NCBI GenBank assembly: GCA_002353295.1
Contig: DEJG01000014.1
Location: 6,972-70,971, forward strand
Reading direction: 5' to 3'
From: Prevotella sp. UBA2754
GTDB taxonomy: Bacteria > Bacteroidota > Bacteroidia > Bacteroidales > Bacteroidaceae
DNA length: 64,000 bases
The first letter of the stretch is position 1. Every line of letters starts with the position of its first letter. Under the pieces are notes generated by a model that searched no databases, was not told the origin of the DNA, and saw nothing but the letters and a program-made list of their open reading frames with translations. Positions 7,130 through 15,246 of this stretch are shown here, in pieces. The translations under genes were made by a program, and so were the position numbers.

Positions 7130-8008
7130 TTACTTCTTATAGAGTGCCTGAGCAAGAGCGTCGGCATCGCCGGGCAGTTCGGGATATGCGGTCTTCAGAG
7201 CCTCTGCGAATGCTGCGGCATCCTTGTTGGCTGCAAGCAGTTCCTTCACCTTCTCCAGATAGGAAATTTTGAACTCCACCTGAGCCTTCTCAGCCAGACC
7301 ACCGTGACCGCCAATGAAGTACTTGGCTCCAGAGGCGAGAGCCTTCTTAGCCTCGGCCAGTTCTGCGTCAACAGCAGCAGCGTTGCCAATCTGCAGCGGA
7401 CTTACATGTGCCTCGGCCGGAGTCCAGTGGGTATAATACACCTGCTTGCCGATGATGATAGAAGCAGCGGGGAAGTCGCTCGTTGCACCGTGTTGGAAAT
7501 CAAAGTCAACACCGTTCCACTTCTGCGTCTGTCCAAAGGGAACCTCAGCGGCCTTCTGCGTGGGCAACTCTACCATCGTATCGCCAAACTGCGAGGCAAA
7601 CTGCTTCATCATGCCACCATAGATGGGACCTTCGATAAAGGCGGGCATACCCTCGGGCATCGTCAAAGGAAGCTTGTCGCTGCCACCCAAATGATAGTCG
7701 GTCACATCAATCTCCACAGGCTTGCCCAGCTTCTCGATGTAGGCAGCAAACTCCTTGGCGTTCACCTTGAAGAGCGGATATTCCATGACGATAAGCGAAT
7801 CCTGGCCCTCGATGATGTAGCTGGCATCGCCCATCACGTCGTTCGTGTTATACACATGCAGCTTAAAGCCGTCCAAATCATAGGCGGTGAATGCGCCAGT
7901 CAGAGAGTCCTCTACTTCAGCGGCATCGTTCTGAGCCGTCTGCTGTGTCTTGTTACCGCAGCTTACCATCATGGCAGCTGCCATCATTACGAATAATACC
8001 TTTTTCAT
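7130..8008 (-). CDS. Metallo-beta-lactamase-fold-like lipoprotein, metal site degenerate
   Basis: A lipobox at residues 14-17 (MVSC) predicts lipid anchoring; residues 30-290 look like a metallo-beta-lactamase fold: L-x-V-Y-N-x-x-D, SYIIEG, SLIVMEYP near the first strands and YFIGGHGG near residue 230. The metal motif H-x-H-x-D-H is not present; the corresponding place reads TDYHLGGSDKL, retaining a single His and Asp. It may be a non-enzymatic binding protein or use one metal. It is transcribed divergently from the HxlR regulator, which probably controls it. Confidence 0.6.
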   Translation of the reverse strand: MKKVLFVMMAAAMMVSCGNKTQQTAQNDAAEVEDSLTGAFTAYDLDGFKLHVYNTNDVMGDASYIIEGQDSLIVMEYPLFKVNAKEFAAYIEKLGKPVEIDVTDYHLGGSDKLPLTMPEGMPAFIEGPIYGGMMKQFASQFGDTMVELPTQKAAEVPFGQTQKWNGVDFDFQHGATSDFPAASIIIGKQVYYTHWTPAEAHVSPLQIGNAAAVDAELAEAKKALASGAKYFIGGHGGLAEKAQVEFKISYLEKVKELLAANKDAAAFAEALKTAYPELPGDADALAQALYKK

Positions 8009-8058
8009 TGTTCTTACCTTCTTTATAATTAATACTCGTTGTTTCTTGATTTCGAGTG

Positions 8059-8066
8059 CAAAGTTA
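8059..8066 (-). promoter_or_regulatory. -7 promoter box of the MBL-like lipoprotein gene
   Basis: Minus-strand TAACTTTG, about 50 bp upstream of the ATG at 8008. Confidence 0.6.
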
Positions 8067-8113
8067 CGGCTACTTTTTCATTCCTGCAAGAAGGCACTTT
8101 TTGGTGCCATAGT

Positions 8114-8125
8114 TACCAAATGGTA
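8114..8125. promoter_or_regulatory. Candidate HxlR operator 1
   Basis: TACCA-AA-TGGTA, a near-perfect palindrome in the middle of the divergent intergenic region between the MBL-like lipoprotein gene and the HxlR gene. HxlR proteins bind dyads of this general size; the assignment is inferred from position and symmetry. Confidence 0.35.
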
Positions 8126-8161
8126 GGAAATGTGACGGAATCGGACTCCCGTAAAAGTGAC

Positions 8162-8181
8162 ATTAACTAAGATTAACTAAG
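8162..8181. repeat. 10-bp tandem duplication
   Basis: ATTAACTAAG occurs twice head to tail, about 30 bp upstream of the -7 box of the HxlR gene. It may be a regulator site or a chance duplication. Confidence 0.6.
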
Positions 8182-8197
8182 TGCAATACCGCCACTT

Positions 8198-8218
8198 GGT
8201 AACTTTTTGCTACCTTTG
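8198..8218 (+). promoter_or_regulatory. HxlR promoter with overlapping dyad
   Basis: TACCTTTG at 8211-8218 is a -7 box 17 bp upstream of the HxlR ATG. The dyad GGTA-N9-TACC (8198-8214) overlaps it, an arrangement expected for autorepression and related in its TACC/GGTA arms to the palindrome at 8114-8125. Confidence 0.45.
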
Positions 8219-8235
8219 CCGCAAAATCTATAGTT

Positions 8236-8580
8236 ATGGCAGATGTAAAAGCAGAGTATTTGGCCTGTCCCATCAGGCAGGTTATCAGTCGTTTCGGCGA
8301 CAAGTGGTCAATGCTTGTCCTCTTCATGTTGAACAGGAGCGAGACTGGTGTGTTGCGTTTCAATGAGATACGCCGCCTGATGACGGATTGTTCCCAGAAG
8401 ATGCTCTCGCAGACGCTGAAGAATCTGGAGCAGAGTCACCTTGTTCATCGTGAGGTCTATCCGGAGGTTCCACCCCGAGTGGAGTATTCCCTGACAGACA
8501 CAGGCAAATCGCTGATGCCTGCACTTACGGCTCTGATAGCCTGGGGAAAGGAGCATTTCTCTGAAGTGGTAACAGATTAA
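8236..8580 (+). CDS. HxlR family transcriptional regulator
   Basis: A 114-residue winged-helix protein. Cys10 sits in the conserved C-P-I (residues 10-12) used by several HxlR members to sense electrophiles or oxidants; F-G-D-K-W near residue 20 and L-T-D-T-G-K-S-L near residue 90 are signature segments, with the recognition helix in SQKMLSQTLKNLE. HxlR proteins bind as dimers and usually repress an adjacent divergent gene. The divergent partner encodes the MBL-like lipoprotein, and TACC/GGTA dyads lie between them. Confidence 0.88.
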   Translation: MADVKAEYLACPIRQVISRFGDKWSMLVLFMLNRSETGVLRFNEIRRLMTDCSQKMLSQTLKNLEQSHLVHREVYPEVPPRVEYSLTDTGKSLMPALTALIAWGKEHFSEVVTD

Positions 8581-8683
8581 CATTGGAACCATTAATGACT
8601 TTTGTCATCGATATGGAGATATCTGATTTCAAAAGATTCAAATAAAGATTTTAATGAGATAAATAAATTCGTTTAAATGAAAT

Positions 8684-8833
8684 ATGGAAATCCTTCATGA
8701 TTTTGGATGGACAGACACTTTCGACATGGGCGATATTTCCATGTCTCGCTACACGGAAATGTTAGGCGCATTCTGGGTTCCTGTGTTTGGACAGCTGAAT
8801 ACGATGCACTGGGGATTCAGGCTTGTCAGATAA
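8684..8833 (+). CDS. Short unrecognised reading frame, possible gene remnant
   Basis: The 329-bp gap after the HxlR gene contains one small frame of 49 codons beginning MEILHDFGW and ending HWGFRLVR. It has no signal peptide and no family I recognise; the composition looks protein-like rather than random. No -7 box is obvious close to it. It may be a fragment of a deleted gene. The remainder of the gap (8581-8683 and 8834-8909) is AT-rich and shows nothing else. Confidence 0.3.
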   Translation: MEILHDFGWTDTFDMGDISMSRYTEMLGAFWVPVFGQLNTMHWGFRLVR

Positions 8834-8909
8834 TGTTCATGTCTAAAGGGGATTTCAATCAAGTAAATTCCAATTTCATAACTTAATAAAGCATGAGGCA
8901 ATAATAGAA

Positions 8910-9515
8910 ATGAAAATAGAGAAATTCACGAATGATGACTTTGCTAAAGCAGCGCCACTGGCTGCTGGTGCATGGGGCGATTTTTATGCCGACGAACGGC
9001 AGTGGTTTATCGATGCAGTGGCAGAGTATATCCTTCGCTATAACTATAGCAATCCCTCGCTTGCCTTGAAGGCCGTGGGCGATGATGGCGTGATTCATGG
9101 GGTGCTGTTTGCCAACTTCCATGACGACAAGGCAGATGTCAGCCAATGGCGCGAGAACATTGAGTCACAGATGACCGACCATGAGCTTGAACGTTTCCGT
9201 CTATTGGCCGACTATATGCTGGAGGTTGACGGAAAAACGGTGCAGTGCATGAGTGACGGCGAAGTGAAACTATCGCTCTTTATCAGCAATCAGAAAGGCA
9301 GTGGGAAACTGTTGCTGCAGGAAATGATGGATGAGTTCCTGCACAGAGACCTGAGGCATCTATACCTTTGGACCGACACCAGTTGCACCCACGAATACTA
9401 CCCACAACATGGTTTCACACTGGTAGGTCAGTTCCTCAGCGAGGTCTATGACTCCTACGCTCCTGGCTATACCACGTATATCTATAAGAAGGGCATATCA
9501 TCAGAGAGCAAATGA
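8910..9515 (+). CDS. GNAT family N-acetyltransferase
   Basis: A 201-residue cytoplasmic acetyltransferase-like protein. I-x-x-F-x-x-x-D-F at the start, VKLSLFISNQKGSGKLLLQEMM near residues 113-135 (acetyl-CoA-binding motif A, with Q-x-x-G-S-G-K) and HEYYPQHGFTLVG near 165-178 (motif B) define the family. The acceptor substrate is unknown. The ATG is the first in frame; no neighbouring gene overlaps it. Confidence 0.75.
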   Translation: MKIEKFTNDDFAKAAPLAAGAWGDFYADERQWFIDAVAEYILRYNYSNPSLALKAVGDDGVIHGVLFANFHDDKADVSQWRENIESQMTDHELERFRLLADYMLEVDGKTVQCMSDGEVKLSLFISNQKGSGKLLLQEMMDEFLHRDLRHLYLWTDTSCTHEYYPQHGFTLVGQFLSEVYDSYAPGYTTYIYKKGISSESK

Positions 9516-9597
9516 AAGAATGGCTGGCGTTATAATAATCAACCTGTTCTCAAAAATGGAGACGCATTAGATAAATCCGAATTTACGGTAAGAATTG

Positions 9598-9924
9598 ATG
9601 AAGCACCTGACTAACATAATAGATATAGAGCAGACCATAACGGATAACGGCATATGTCTGTTCTACATCAAGGCTCCAGATTGTGGAGTCTGCAATGTCA
9701 TGCTTGATAAAGTGATGAGGTTGGCAGACCTGTTCCCGTCCCTGACTTCTTTCTATACAGATATCACCGAAGAACCTTTGATTGCAGGTCAATTCCTGGT
9801 TTATTCAGGACCAACCGTATTGCTTCTGATGGATGGGAAGGAAGTGTATCGTGGCTCCCAGTTCATAGACTTTGAGGAACTGGAATACAACATTAAACGA
9901 TTGCTTAAGCTATCAGAACGGTGA
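9598..9924 (+). CDS. Thioredoxin-like protein with CGVC active site
   Basis: Starting at the ATG at 9598 the protein has 108 residues in one thioredoxin fold. The active site is C-G-V-C (in APDCGVCNVM, near residue 28-31) and the cis-proline loop is in SGPTVLLL. There is no signal peptide, so it should act in the cytoplasm, probably reducing disulfides; the C-G-V-C dipeptide differs from classical C-G-P-C. Its stop overlaps a GTG start of the next small gene, so the two are translationally coupled. Confidence 0.8.
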   Translation: MKHLTNIIDIEQTITDNGICLFYIKAPDCGVCNVMLDKVMRLADLFPSLTSFYTDITEEPLIAGQFLVYSGPTVLLLMDGKEVYRGSQFIDFEELEYNIKRLLKLSER

Positions 9925-10157
9925 CAGATTTTGATTCCATCTGGCGCACTCAGGATGAAATAAGGACGGTGGTTAATGCCGTGCTGGAAGAATGTATCTG
10001 GAACCTGAGCTATAATGAGCGACGGATGGCCATAGAACTGGAGCTGACCCAGTATCTGGAGGAGAAAGATGCCGATGCACTTATCAATCAGTTTCCAGTT
10101 CCAGCAGACTATGACGGCATTGGCACGAAGGGAAGTAAGTTCGTATTCTATCTTTGA
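9921..10157 (+). CDS. Hypothetical 78-residue protein coupled to thioredoxin-like gene
   Basis: I do not recognise this protein. The start is GTG overlapping the previous stop (GTGA). It is acidic, predicted mainly helical, with no signal peptide, membrane segment or cysteine pair; W-N-L-S-Y-N-E-R-R-M sits in the middle. The tight overlap suggests it works with the thioredoxin-like protein or is simply co-expressed. Confidence 0.5.
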   Translation: MTDFDSIWRTQDEIRTVVNAVLEECIWNLSYNERRMAIELELTQYLEEKDADALINQFPVPADYDGIGTKGSKFVFYL

Positions 10158-10215
10158 TTCTTCGTCCATCGGAGATACCTTGTAACGGGGCGAGACCCTT
10201 TGTGAGCAACTTTGC

Positions 10216-10250
10216 AAAAAAGAAGCCTGCTGAAAATCAGCAGGCTTCTT
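10216..10250 (-). terminator. Intrinsic terminator after tRNA-Ser
   Basis: A 14-bp perfect stem (AAGAAGCCTGCTGA / TCAGCAGGCTTCTT) with a 3-nt loop. On the minus strand it is followed by a T-run, so it ends the tRNA-Ser transcript. Confidence 0.85.
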
Positions 10251-10260
10251 AAATTCTCAG

Positions 10261-10345
10261 CGGAGAGAGAGGGATTCGAACCCCCGGTGCCTCTCAGCAC
10301 GACGGTTTTCAAGACCGTTGTAATCGACCACTCTACCATCTCTCC
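10261..10345 (-). tRNA. tRNA-Ser (anticodon TGA)
   Basis: The minus strand folds into a class II tRNA with acceptor stem GGAGAGA/TCTCTCC, anticodon loop CTTGAAA with anticodon TGA, a long variable arm (TCGTGCTGAGAGGCAC region) and the T loop TTCGAAT. The discriminator base is G, as in serine tRNAs. CCA is not encoded. Length is 85 nt. Confidence 0.95.
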
Positions 10346-10373
10346 AGTGCTCGAAACTTCTCGAAAGCGGGTG

Positions 10374-10381
10374 CAAAGGTA
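10374..10381 (-). promoter_or_regulatory. -7 promoter box of tRNA-Ser
   Basis: Minus-strand TACCTTTG, 28 bp upstream of the mature tRNA 5' end. Confidence 0.7.
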
Positions 10382-10443
10382 AGGAGTTTTCTGCAATTAA
10401 CCAAATTTTAAATGAACTTTTTGCAAGATAACAATAAAATAAC

Positions 10444-10451
10444 TACCTTTG
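10444..10451 (+). promoter_or_regulatory. -7 promoter box directly before mutS2
   Basis: TACCTTTG ends only 4 nt before the ATG of mutS2, so transcription should begin at or next to the start codon. Confidence 0.65.
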
Positions 10452-10455
10452 CAGT

Positions 10456-13023
10456 ATGATTTACCCAAAGAATTTTGAAGCTAAAATAGGTTTCGACGAG
10501 ATACGCACACTCCTGAAAGCTCAATGTCTCAGCACATTGGGCAAGGAAAAAGTGGACGAAATGGACTTCACTGACGATGCCCAGCAGATTAACGAATGGC
10601 TACAGCAGATTCGTGAATTCCGTCGGCTGCAGGCTGAAGCAGAGAGTTTCCCCCTTAATTACTTCTTCGATGTGCGTGAATCGATTACCAGAATCCGACT
10701 GGAGAACACCCACTTGGAGGAGGATGAACTCTTTGACCTGCGTCGCTCATTGGAGACCATAGCCAACATCGTGAAGTTTCTCAATGATGCTGATGAGACG
10801 ATTGGCGACCCCATTGCCCACATGGCACTGAAAGAGTATAAATATCCTGCCCTGCAACAATTATCGCAGGACGTTCAGACATTCCCTGCCATGATACGCC
10901 GTATAGACTCTATTCTCGACAAGTTCGGACATATCAAGGACTCTGCCACGATGACCTTGGCTGGCATCCGTCATGAAATCTCACAGACCGAGGGCAGCAT
11001 ATCGCGTACATTATATACTATTTTGCATGCTGCCCAAAGAGACGGACTGGTTGACAAGGATGTAGCGCCCACCATGCGCGACGGCAGACTGGTGATTCCT
11101 GTAGCTCCTGGACTGAAACGTCGCATTAAGGGTATTGTGCATGATGAGTCAGCCACGGGTAAAACGGTATTTATCGAACCTACTGAAGTCGTAGAAGCTA
11201 ATAACAAGGTGCGCGAACTGGAAGCAGCTGAACGCCGTGAGATTATCCGCATCTTGACAGTTTTCTCCGACGAGGTGCGCCCTCATGTTCAGGAAATTCT
11301 CAATTCCTACCAGTTCCTTGCCCAGATTGACTTTATACATGCCAAAGCGGAATTGGCCACAGAGATGCAGGCTTTCGAGCCCCAAGTATTCGGAATACCG
11401 TATCTTGACTGGATTCGGGCTATCCATCCCCTACTCCAGCGTTCACTCGCCAAGCAAGACAAGAAAGCTATTCCACTGGACATCACCCTGACAGAGGATA
11501 AGCGCCTGCTCATCATTTCCGGTCCTAATGCCGGTGGTAAGTCAGTTTGTTTGAAAACGGTAGGACTCTTGCAGTATATGTTGCAGTGCGGACTGTCTAT
11601 CCCCATAGGAGACCGTTCCAACTGCGGCGTATTCCAGAACATCATGATTGACATTGGCGACGAGCAGTCGATAGCCGACGATCTGAGTACCTATTCGAGT
11701 CATTTGCTCAACATGAAAAACATGATGAAGCAGTCTAACGAACGTACCTTATTATTAATAGATGAGTTCGGCGGTGGTACGGAGCCTACCATCGGCGGAG
11801 CCATTGCCGAGGCGGTACTGAAACAATTTTGGCAGAAAAAGGCCTTCGGTGTCATTACCACCCATTATCAGAACTTGAAGCACTTCGCTGAAGACCATGA
11901 GGGAGTGGTGAACGGTGCGATGCTCTACGACCGACACCAGATGCAGGCACTCTTCCAACTGGCCATCGGTCAACCTGGCAGTTCTTTTGCCATCGAGATA
12001 GCCCGCAAGACGGGTATCCCTGAGGAAGTCATCAAAGACGCTTCTGACATTGTGGGTTCCGACTATATCCAAAGTGACAAATACCTCCAGGATATTGTTC
12101 GCGACAAACGCTACTGGGAGGGTAAACGCCAGACCATCCACCAACATGAGAAATCGCTCGAAGGACACATCCAGCGTTATGAGAGTAATCTGGAAGAGAT
12201 AGAACGTGAGCGCAAAGCCATTCTGAAGCGTGCCCAGCAACAGGCCGACGAACTGATACGCGAAGCCAATCGCCAGATTGAGAACACCATTCGTGAAATC
12301 AAGGAATCGCAGGCAGAGAAAGAGCATACCCGCATTGCCCGTGAAGAATTGCAACAATTCCGCGAGCAGGTGGTCAACGACGATACCCGTGGCCTGATGA
12401 GCGAGGAAGACTTTGCCAAGAAACTCCGCCAGATGGAGGAGCGCAAAGCCAGAAAGGAGAAGCGCAAACAGGATAAGGCAAAAGACGAGCAGAAAGCAGC
12501 CGCACACCTTCATGAAGTCGCCAAGACCGTCGTCAACGAGACAGCCATCACCGTTGGTTCTACCGTTCGCATGAAGGGTCTCAACACCATTGGTAAAGTG
12601 GAAAGTATCAGTGGCAAACAGGCTACTGTAGTTTTCGGTGATGTGCGTACCAAGGTGAAACTGGAACAGCTGGAACATGCAGAGAAGGCTAAGGAGGAGA
12701 AGAAGAAAAACGACCATTCCGACCTCGCCATACAGACCACTCGTATTACGAGTGCCACCATCGAGGACCGCAAGCACAACTTCCATCAGGACTTGGATGT
12801 CAGAGGTATGCGAGGTGACGAGGCGATAGACACCGTGATGCACTTTATCGACGATGCCATCTTGGTGGGAATGAGCAGGGTACGTATCCTGCACGGAACA
12901 GGTTCGGGTATCCTACGCCAGCTCATCCGACAATATCTGAACACGGTTCCCAATGTCAAGAAAGCCAAGGACGAACATGTGCAATTCGGTGGAGCCGGTA
13001 TTACCGTTGTAGATTTAGACTAA
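10456..13023 (+). CDS. mutS2: Endonuclease MutS2
   Basis: The 855-residue protein has the full MutS2 layout: core and clamp domains (1-~330), the ATPase with Walker A GPNAGGKS (356-363) and the Walker B segment LLLIDEFGGGTEP, a long charged coiled coil (~520-680), a KOW-like segment and a C-terminal Smr endonuclease domain from ~780 with L-D-V-R-G and the H-G-T-G-S-G motif. MutS2 dimers bind branched DNA or collided ribosomes, acting in recombination control or ribosome rescue; which role applies here is not known. The N-terminus (MIYPKNFE..) matches the family, so the start is secure despite the adjacent promoter box. Confidence 0.95.
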   Translation: MIYPKNFEAKIGFDEIRTLLKAQCLSTLGKEKVDEMDFTDDAQQINEWLQQIREFRRLQAEAESFPLNYFFDVRESITRIRLENTHLEEDELFDLRRSLETIANIVKFLNDADETIGDPIAHMALKEYKYPALQQLSQDVQTFPAMIRRIDSILDKFGHIKDSATMTLAGIRHEISQTEGSISRTLYTILHAAQRDGLVDKDVAPTMRDGRLVIPVAPGLKRRIKGIVHDESATGKTVFIEPTEVVEANNKVRELEAAERREIIRILTVFSDEVRPHVQEILNSYQFLAQIDFIHAKAELATEMQAFEPQVFGIPYLDWIRAIHPLLQRSLAKQDKKAIPLDITLTEDKRLLIISGPNAGGKSVCLKTVGLLQYMLQCGLSIPIGDRSNCGVFQNIMIDIGDEQSIADDLSTYSSHLLNMKNMMKQSNERTLLLIDEFGGGTEPTIGGAIAEAVLKQFWQKKAFGVITTHYQNLKHFAEDHEGVVNGAMLYDRHQMQALFQLAIGQPGSSFAIEIARKTGIPEEVIKDASDIVGSDYIQSDKYLQDIVRDKRYWEGKRQTIHQHEKSLEGHIQRYESNLEEIERERKAILKRAQQQADELIREANRQIENTIREIKESQAEKEHTRIAREELQQFREQVVNDDTRGLMSEEDFAKKLRQMEERKARKEKRKQDKAKDEQKAAAHLHEVAKTVVNETAITVGSTVRMKGLNTIGKVESISGKQATVVFGDVRTKVKLEQLEHAEKAKEEKKKNDHSDLAIQTTRITSATIEDRKHNFHQDLDVRGMRGDEAIDTVMHFIDDAILVGMSRVRILHGTGSGILRQLIRQYLNTVPNVKKAKDEHVQFGGAGITVVDLD

Positions 13024-13035
13024 AACAATAACAAT

Positions 13036-14934
13036 ATGAAAACCAAAACTATTTTAATGACAATGCTGATGGCATTCGCTATGAATGCTGAAGCCAAAGA
13101 CTATCGGGTAACTTCGCCCGACGGCCAACTGGTGATAACAATACATGCAGACCAGCAACTGACCTGGGAAGTCAAGCACGGAGAGACCACCGTTCTGACA
13201 CCTTCGGAAATCGGACTTAACGGTGCTTTCCAGAAAATGACGGGTAAGGTCGTTGCACATACTGCCACGGTGGGCAACAAGCAGTTTAGCGTAGAGTTCC
13301 GTGCCGACAATGACGCCGCAGCCTACCGCATCAACGTGCTCAACAAGAAAGGCATCACGGTTCATGAGGAGACTGGCGAATTCAACTTTGCCGGCGACTA
13401 CCAAGCCTTCATTCCCTATGTGAACGACAACCGAGGCGGTGAACGCTATTCGTTCAGTTTTGAGTCTTATTATGACGAGCAACCCCTATCGAAGATGTTC
13501 AAGGACTCGCTGAGCATCAATCCCTTGGCTGTCCGCCTGCCTGAGGGCAAACTCGCCGTCATTGCCGACATGGGAGCCACTGACTATCCCGGCATGTTCG
13601 TACAGAAAAATGGTGAGCACGGACTGAAAGCTGCCTTTGCACCCTATCCTACCAAGGAAGTGATTGGCGGACATGCCCGATTGAACCTCGTACCCACGGA
13701 GCGTGCCAATTATATTGCCAAAGAGGTCAAAGGTGCACTGCCTTGGCGCATCGTATTGGTGACCACCCACGACAAGCAGTTGCTGACAGCCCGGTTGCCC
13801 CAGCGTTTCGGTCCTAAGTGCCAGATCAGCGACACCTCATGGATTCGGCCGGGCAAGGTGGCGTGGGACTGGTGGAATGCCACCATGCTGACGGGTGTAC
13901 CTTTCCGTTCAGGTATGAATACGGATACCTATAAGTATTATATCGACTTTGCCGCCAAGAACCATCTGGAATACATCATCATCGACGAAGGATGGAGCAC
14001 CGACGAGAGTCTTCGCTCAGAACTGAACCCTGAAATCGACCTGCTCAGTCTGCTGCCATACGCAGAGAAGAAGGGAGTGGGCATCATCCTGTGGAGCTCA
14101 TGGCGCAACTGCATCAACAATACCGAAGACGACTTCAAATACTATGCCTCATTGGGTGTGAAAGGCTTCAAGGTTGATTTCTTCGACCGTGACGACCAGG
14201 AGGTAATGCGCTCTGCCTGGAGGATAGCCGACTGTGCCGCCCACAACCATTTGTTGCTCGACTATCATGGCTACCGTCCAACGGGCATACAGGTTGCCTT
14301 CCCTAATATTGTCAACTTCGAAGGTGTGAAAGGTTTGGAGAACTCCAAGTGGGAACCGCGTGTAGGCGACGGACCGCTACACGACCAGCCCCGCTACGAT
14401 GTATCAATACCCTACCTGCGCCAGTTAGTAGGTCCACTGGACTACACCCCCGGTGCCATGACCAATGCTACCCGTGCCCAGTTTTTTGGCAACAACGATC
14501 ACCCCATGAGTCAGGGCACCCGTGCCCATCAGGTAGCGATGTACACCATCTTTGACGCCCCCCTGCAGATGTTAGCAGATGCTCCCACCAAATACGAACG
14601 CGAGCAACCCACCACCGACTTCATCCGTCAGATACCTACCGTATTCGACGAGGTCGTTGCCTTGGATGGACAAATCGGTGAATACGTGGTACTGGCTAAG
14701 CGCAAAGGTGCCACATGGTTTGTGGCAGCTATGACCAACTGGACGCCTCGCGACCTGACCATTTCGCTCAATATGCTCAGTGAAGGCAGCCATCAGGCAG
14801 AACTTTTTGCCGATGGTGTCAATGCCGATCGCGATGCCACTGACTATGCCAAGTCCACACAGACTGTCAAGAAAGGTGATACGCTGAAGATTCATCTGGC
14901 CCCAGGCGGAGGCTGGAGTGCCATCATCAGATAA
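13036..14934 (+). CDS. Glycoside hydrolase family 97, probable alpha-galactosidase type
   Basis: A 632-residue secreted enzyme with signal peptide (1-~20), an N-terminal beta-sandwich (YRVTSPDGQL..), a (beta/alpha)8 barrel and a C-terminal beta domain. GFKVDFFDRDDQ places Asp381 as candidate nucleophile, and VNFEG places Glu429 as candidate acid/base. An Asp at the end of strand 4 is the feature of retaining GH97 alpha-galactosidases, whereas inverting SusB-type alpha-glucosidases use glutamates; the subtype is an inference. It should act in the periplasm on oligosaccharides. It follows mutS2 by 12 bp and may be read through from it. Confidence 0.85.
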   Translation: MKTKTILMTMLMAFAMNAEAKDYRVTSPDGQLVITIHADQQLTWEVKHGETTVLTPSEIGLNGAFQKMTGKVVAHTATVGNKQFSVEFRADNDAAAYRINVLNKKGITVHEETGEFNFAGDYQAFIPYVNDNRGGERYSFSFESYYDEQPLSKMFKDSLSINPLAVRLPEGKLAVIADMGATDYPGMFVQKNGEHGLKAAFAPYPTKEVIGGHARLNLVPTERANYIAKEVKGALPWRIVLVTTHDKQLLTARLPQRFGPKCQISDTSWIRPGKVAWDWWNATMLTGVPFRSGMNTDTYKYYIDFAAKNHLEYIIIDEGWSTDESLRSELNPEIDLLSLLPYAEKKGVGIILWSSWRNCINNTEDDFKYYASLGVKGFKVDFFDRDDQEVMRSAWRIADCAAHNHLLLDYHGYRPTGIQVAFPNIVNFEGVKGLENSKWEPRVGDGPLHDQPRYDVSIPYLRQLVGPLDYTPGAMTNATRAQFFGNNDHPMSQGTRAHQVAMYTIFDAPLQMLADAPTKYEREQPTTDFIRQIPTVFDEVVALDGQIGEYVVLAKRKGATWFVAAMTNWTPRDLTISLNMLSEGSHQAELFADGVNADRDATDYAKSTQTVKKGDTLKIHLAPGGGWSAIIR

Positions 14935-14935
14935 G

Positions 14936-14971
14936 AAAAATAAGGATTGCTTTTGGCAATCCTTATTTTTT
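14936..14971. terminator. Bidirectional terminator between GH97 and tRNA-Thr
   Basis: A 15-bp perfect stem AAAAATAAGGATTGC / GCAATCCTTATTTTT with a 5-nt loop; T-runs on both strands allow it to end the plus-strand GH97 transcript and the minus-strand SRP RNA-tRNA transcript. Confidence 0.85.
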
Positions 14972-14972
14972 G

Positions 14973-15046
14973 AGCCTCTTGTCGGATTCGAACCAACGAC
15001 CCCGAGATTACAAATCACGTGCTCTGGCCAACTGAGCTAAAGAGGC
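14973..15046 (-). tRNA. tRNA-Thr (anticodon TGT)
   Basis: Minus-strand cloverleaf with acceptor GCCTCTT/AAGAGGC, D arm TAGCTCAGTTGGC, anticodon stem-loop GTGATTTGTAATC... with anticodon TGT, and T loop TTCGAAT. The discriminator is T and CCA is not encoded. Only 4 nt separate its 5' end from the closing stem of the upstream SRP RNA. Confidence 0.95.
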
Positions 15047-15050
15047 GGGT

Positions 15051-15146
15051 GGGCAAGCTGACTGTATCGCGCCGCTACAACCAAGTACCTTTGCTACGTT
15101 CCCGTCCTGGAGGATTCCGAGGGAGCTGGCCGTACAGGACTTGCCC
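15051..15146 (-). ncRNA. ffs: Signal recognition particle RNA (4.5S, small bacterial type)
   Basis: The minus strand from 15146 to 15051 is closed by GGGCAAG/CTTGCCC. Its apical part reads CCAGG-ACG-GGAA-CGU-AGCAAAGG, the helix 8 arrangement of SRP RNA: a GGAA tetraloop closed by a short stem, then the AGCA asymmetric-loop strand that binds Ffh. The ~96-nt size fits the small bacterial class lacking an Alu domain. A TACCTTTG box lies just upstream (15159-15166). I identify it by motif comparison only; a covariance model search would settle it. Confidence 0.75.
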
Positions 15147-15158
15147 ATTTTGCGGCTG

Positions 15159-15166
15159 CAAAGGTA
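15159..15166 (-). promoter_or_regulatory. -7 promoter box of the SRP RNA-tRNA-Thr transcript
   Basis: Minus-strand TACCTTTG, 12 bp upstream of the predicted closing stem of the SRP RNA. Confidence 0.65.
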
Positions 15167-15201
15167 ATAAGAAAAAAGTAAAACACAAAGAAAAACGCCA
15201 T

Positions 15202-15239
15202 TTTTCTTTGCATTTTACTCACTTATTCGTAACTTTGCA
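15202..15239 (+). promoter_or_regulatory. Promoter of the DUF4199 operon (TTTG-N19-TAACTTTG)
   Basis: A TTTG -33 box (15207-15210), 19-bp spacer and TAACTTTG (15230-15237), ending 9 nt before the ATG. The 38 bp differ at only 2 positions from the greA promoter at 22763-22800, including the spacer. Confidence 0.75.
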
Positions 15240-15246
15240 CCCAATT

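Noticed and set aside
11755..12894. Minus-strand frame of 379 codons inside mutS2
   Set aside because: It lies antisense to the MutS2 ATPase, coiled coil and Smr domain, and shows no plausible protein features.
15019..15246. Upstream extension of the DUF4199 frame
   Set aside because: It would run through tRNA-Thr, the SRP RNA and the promoter; the ATG at 15247 directly after the -7 box fits the family.
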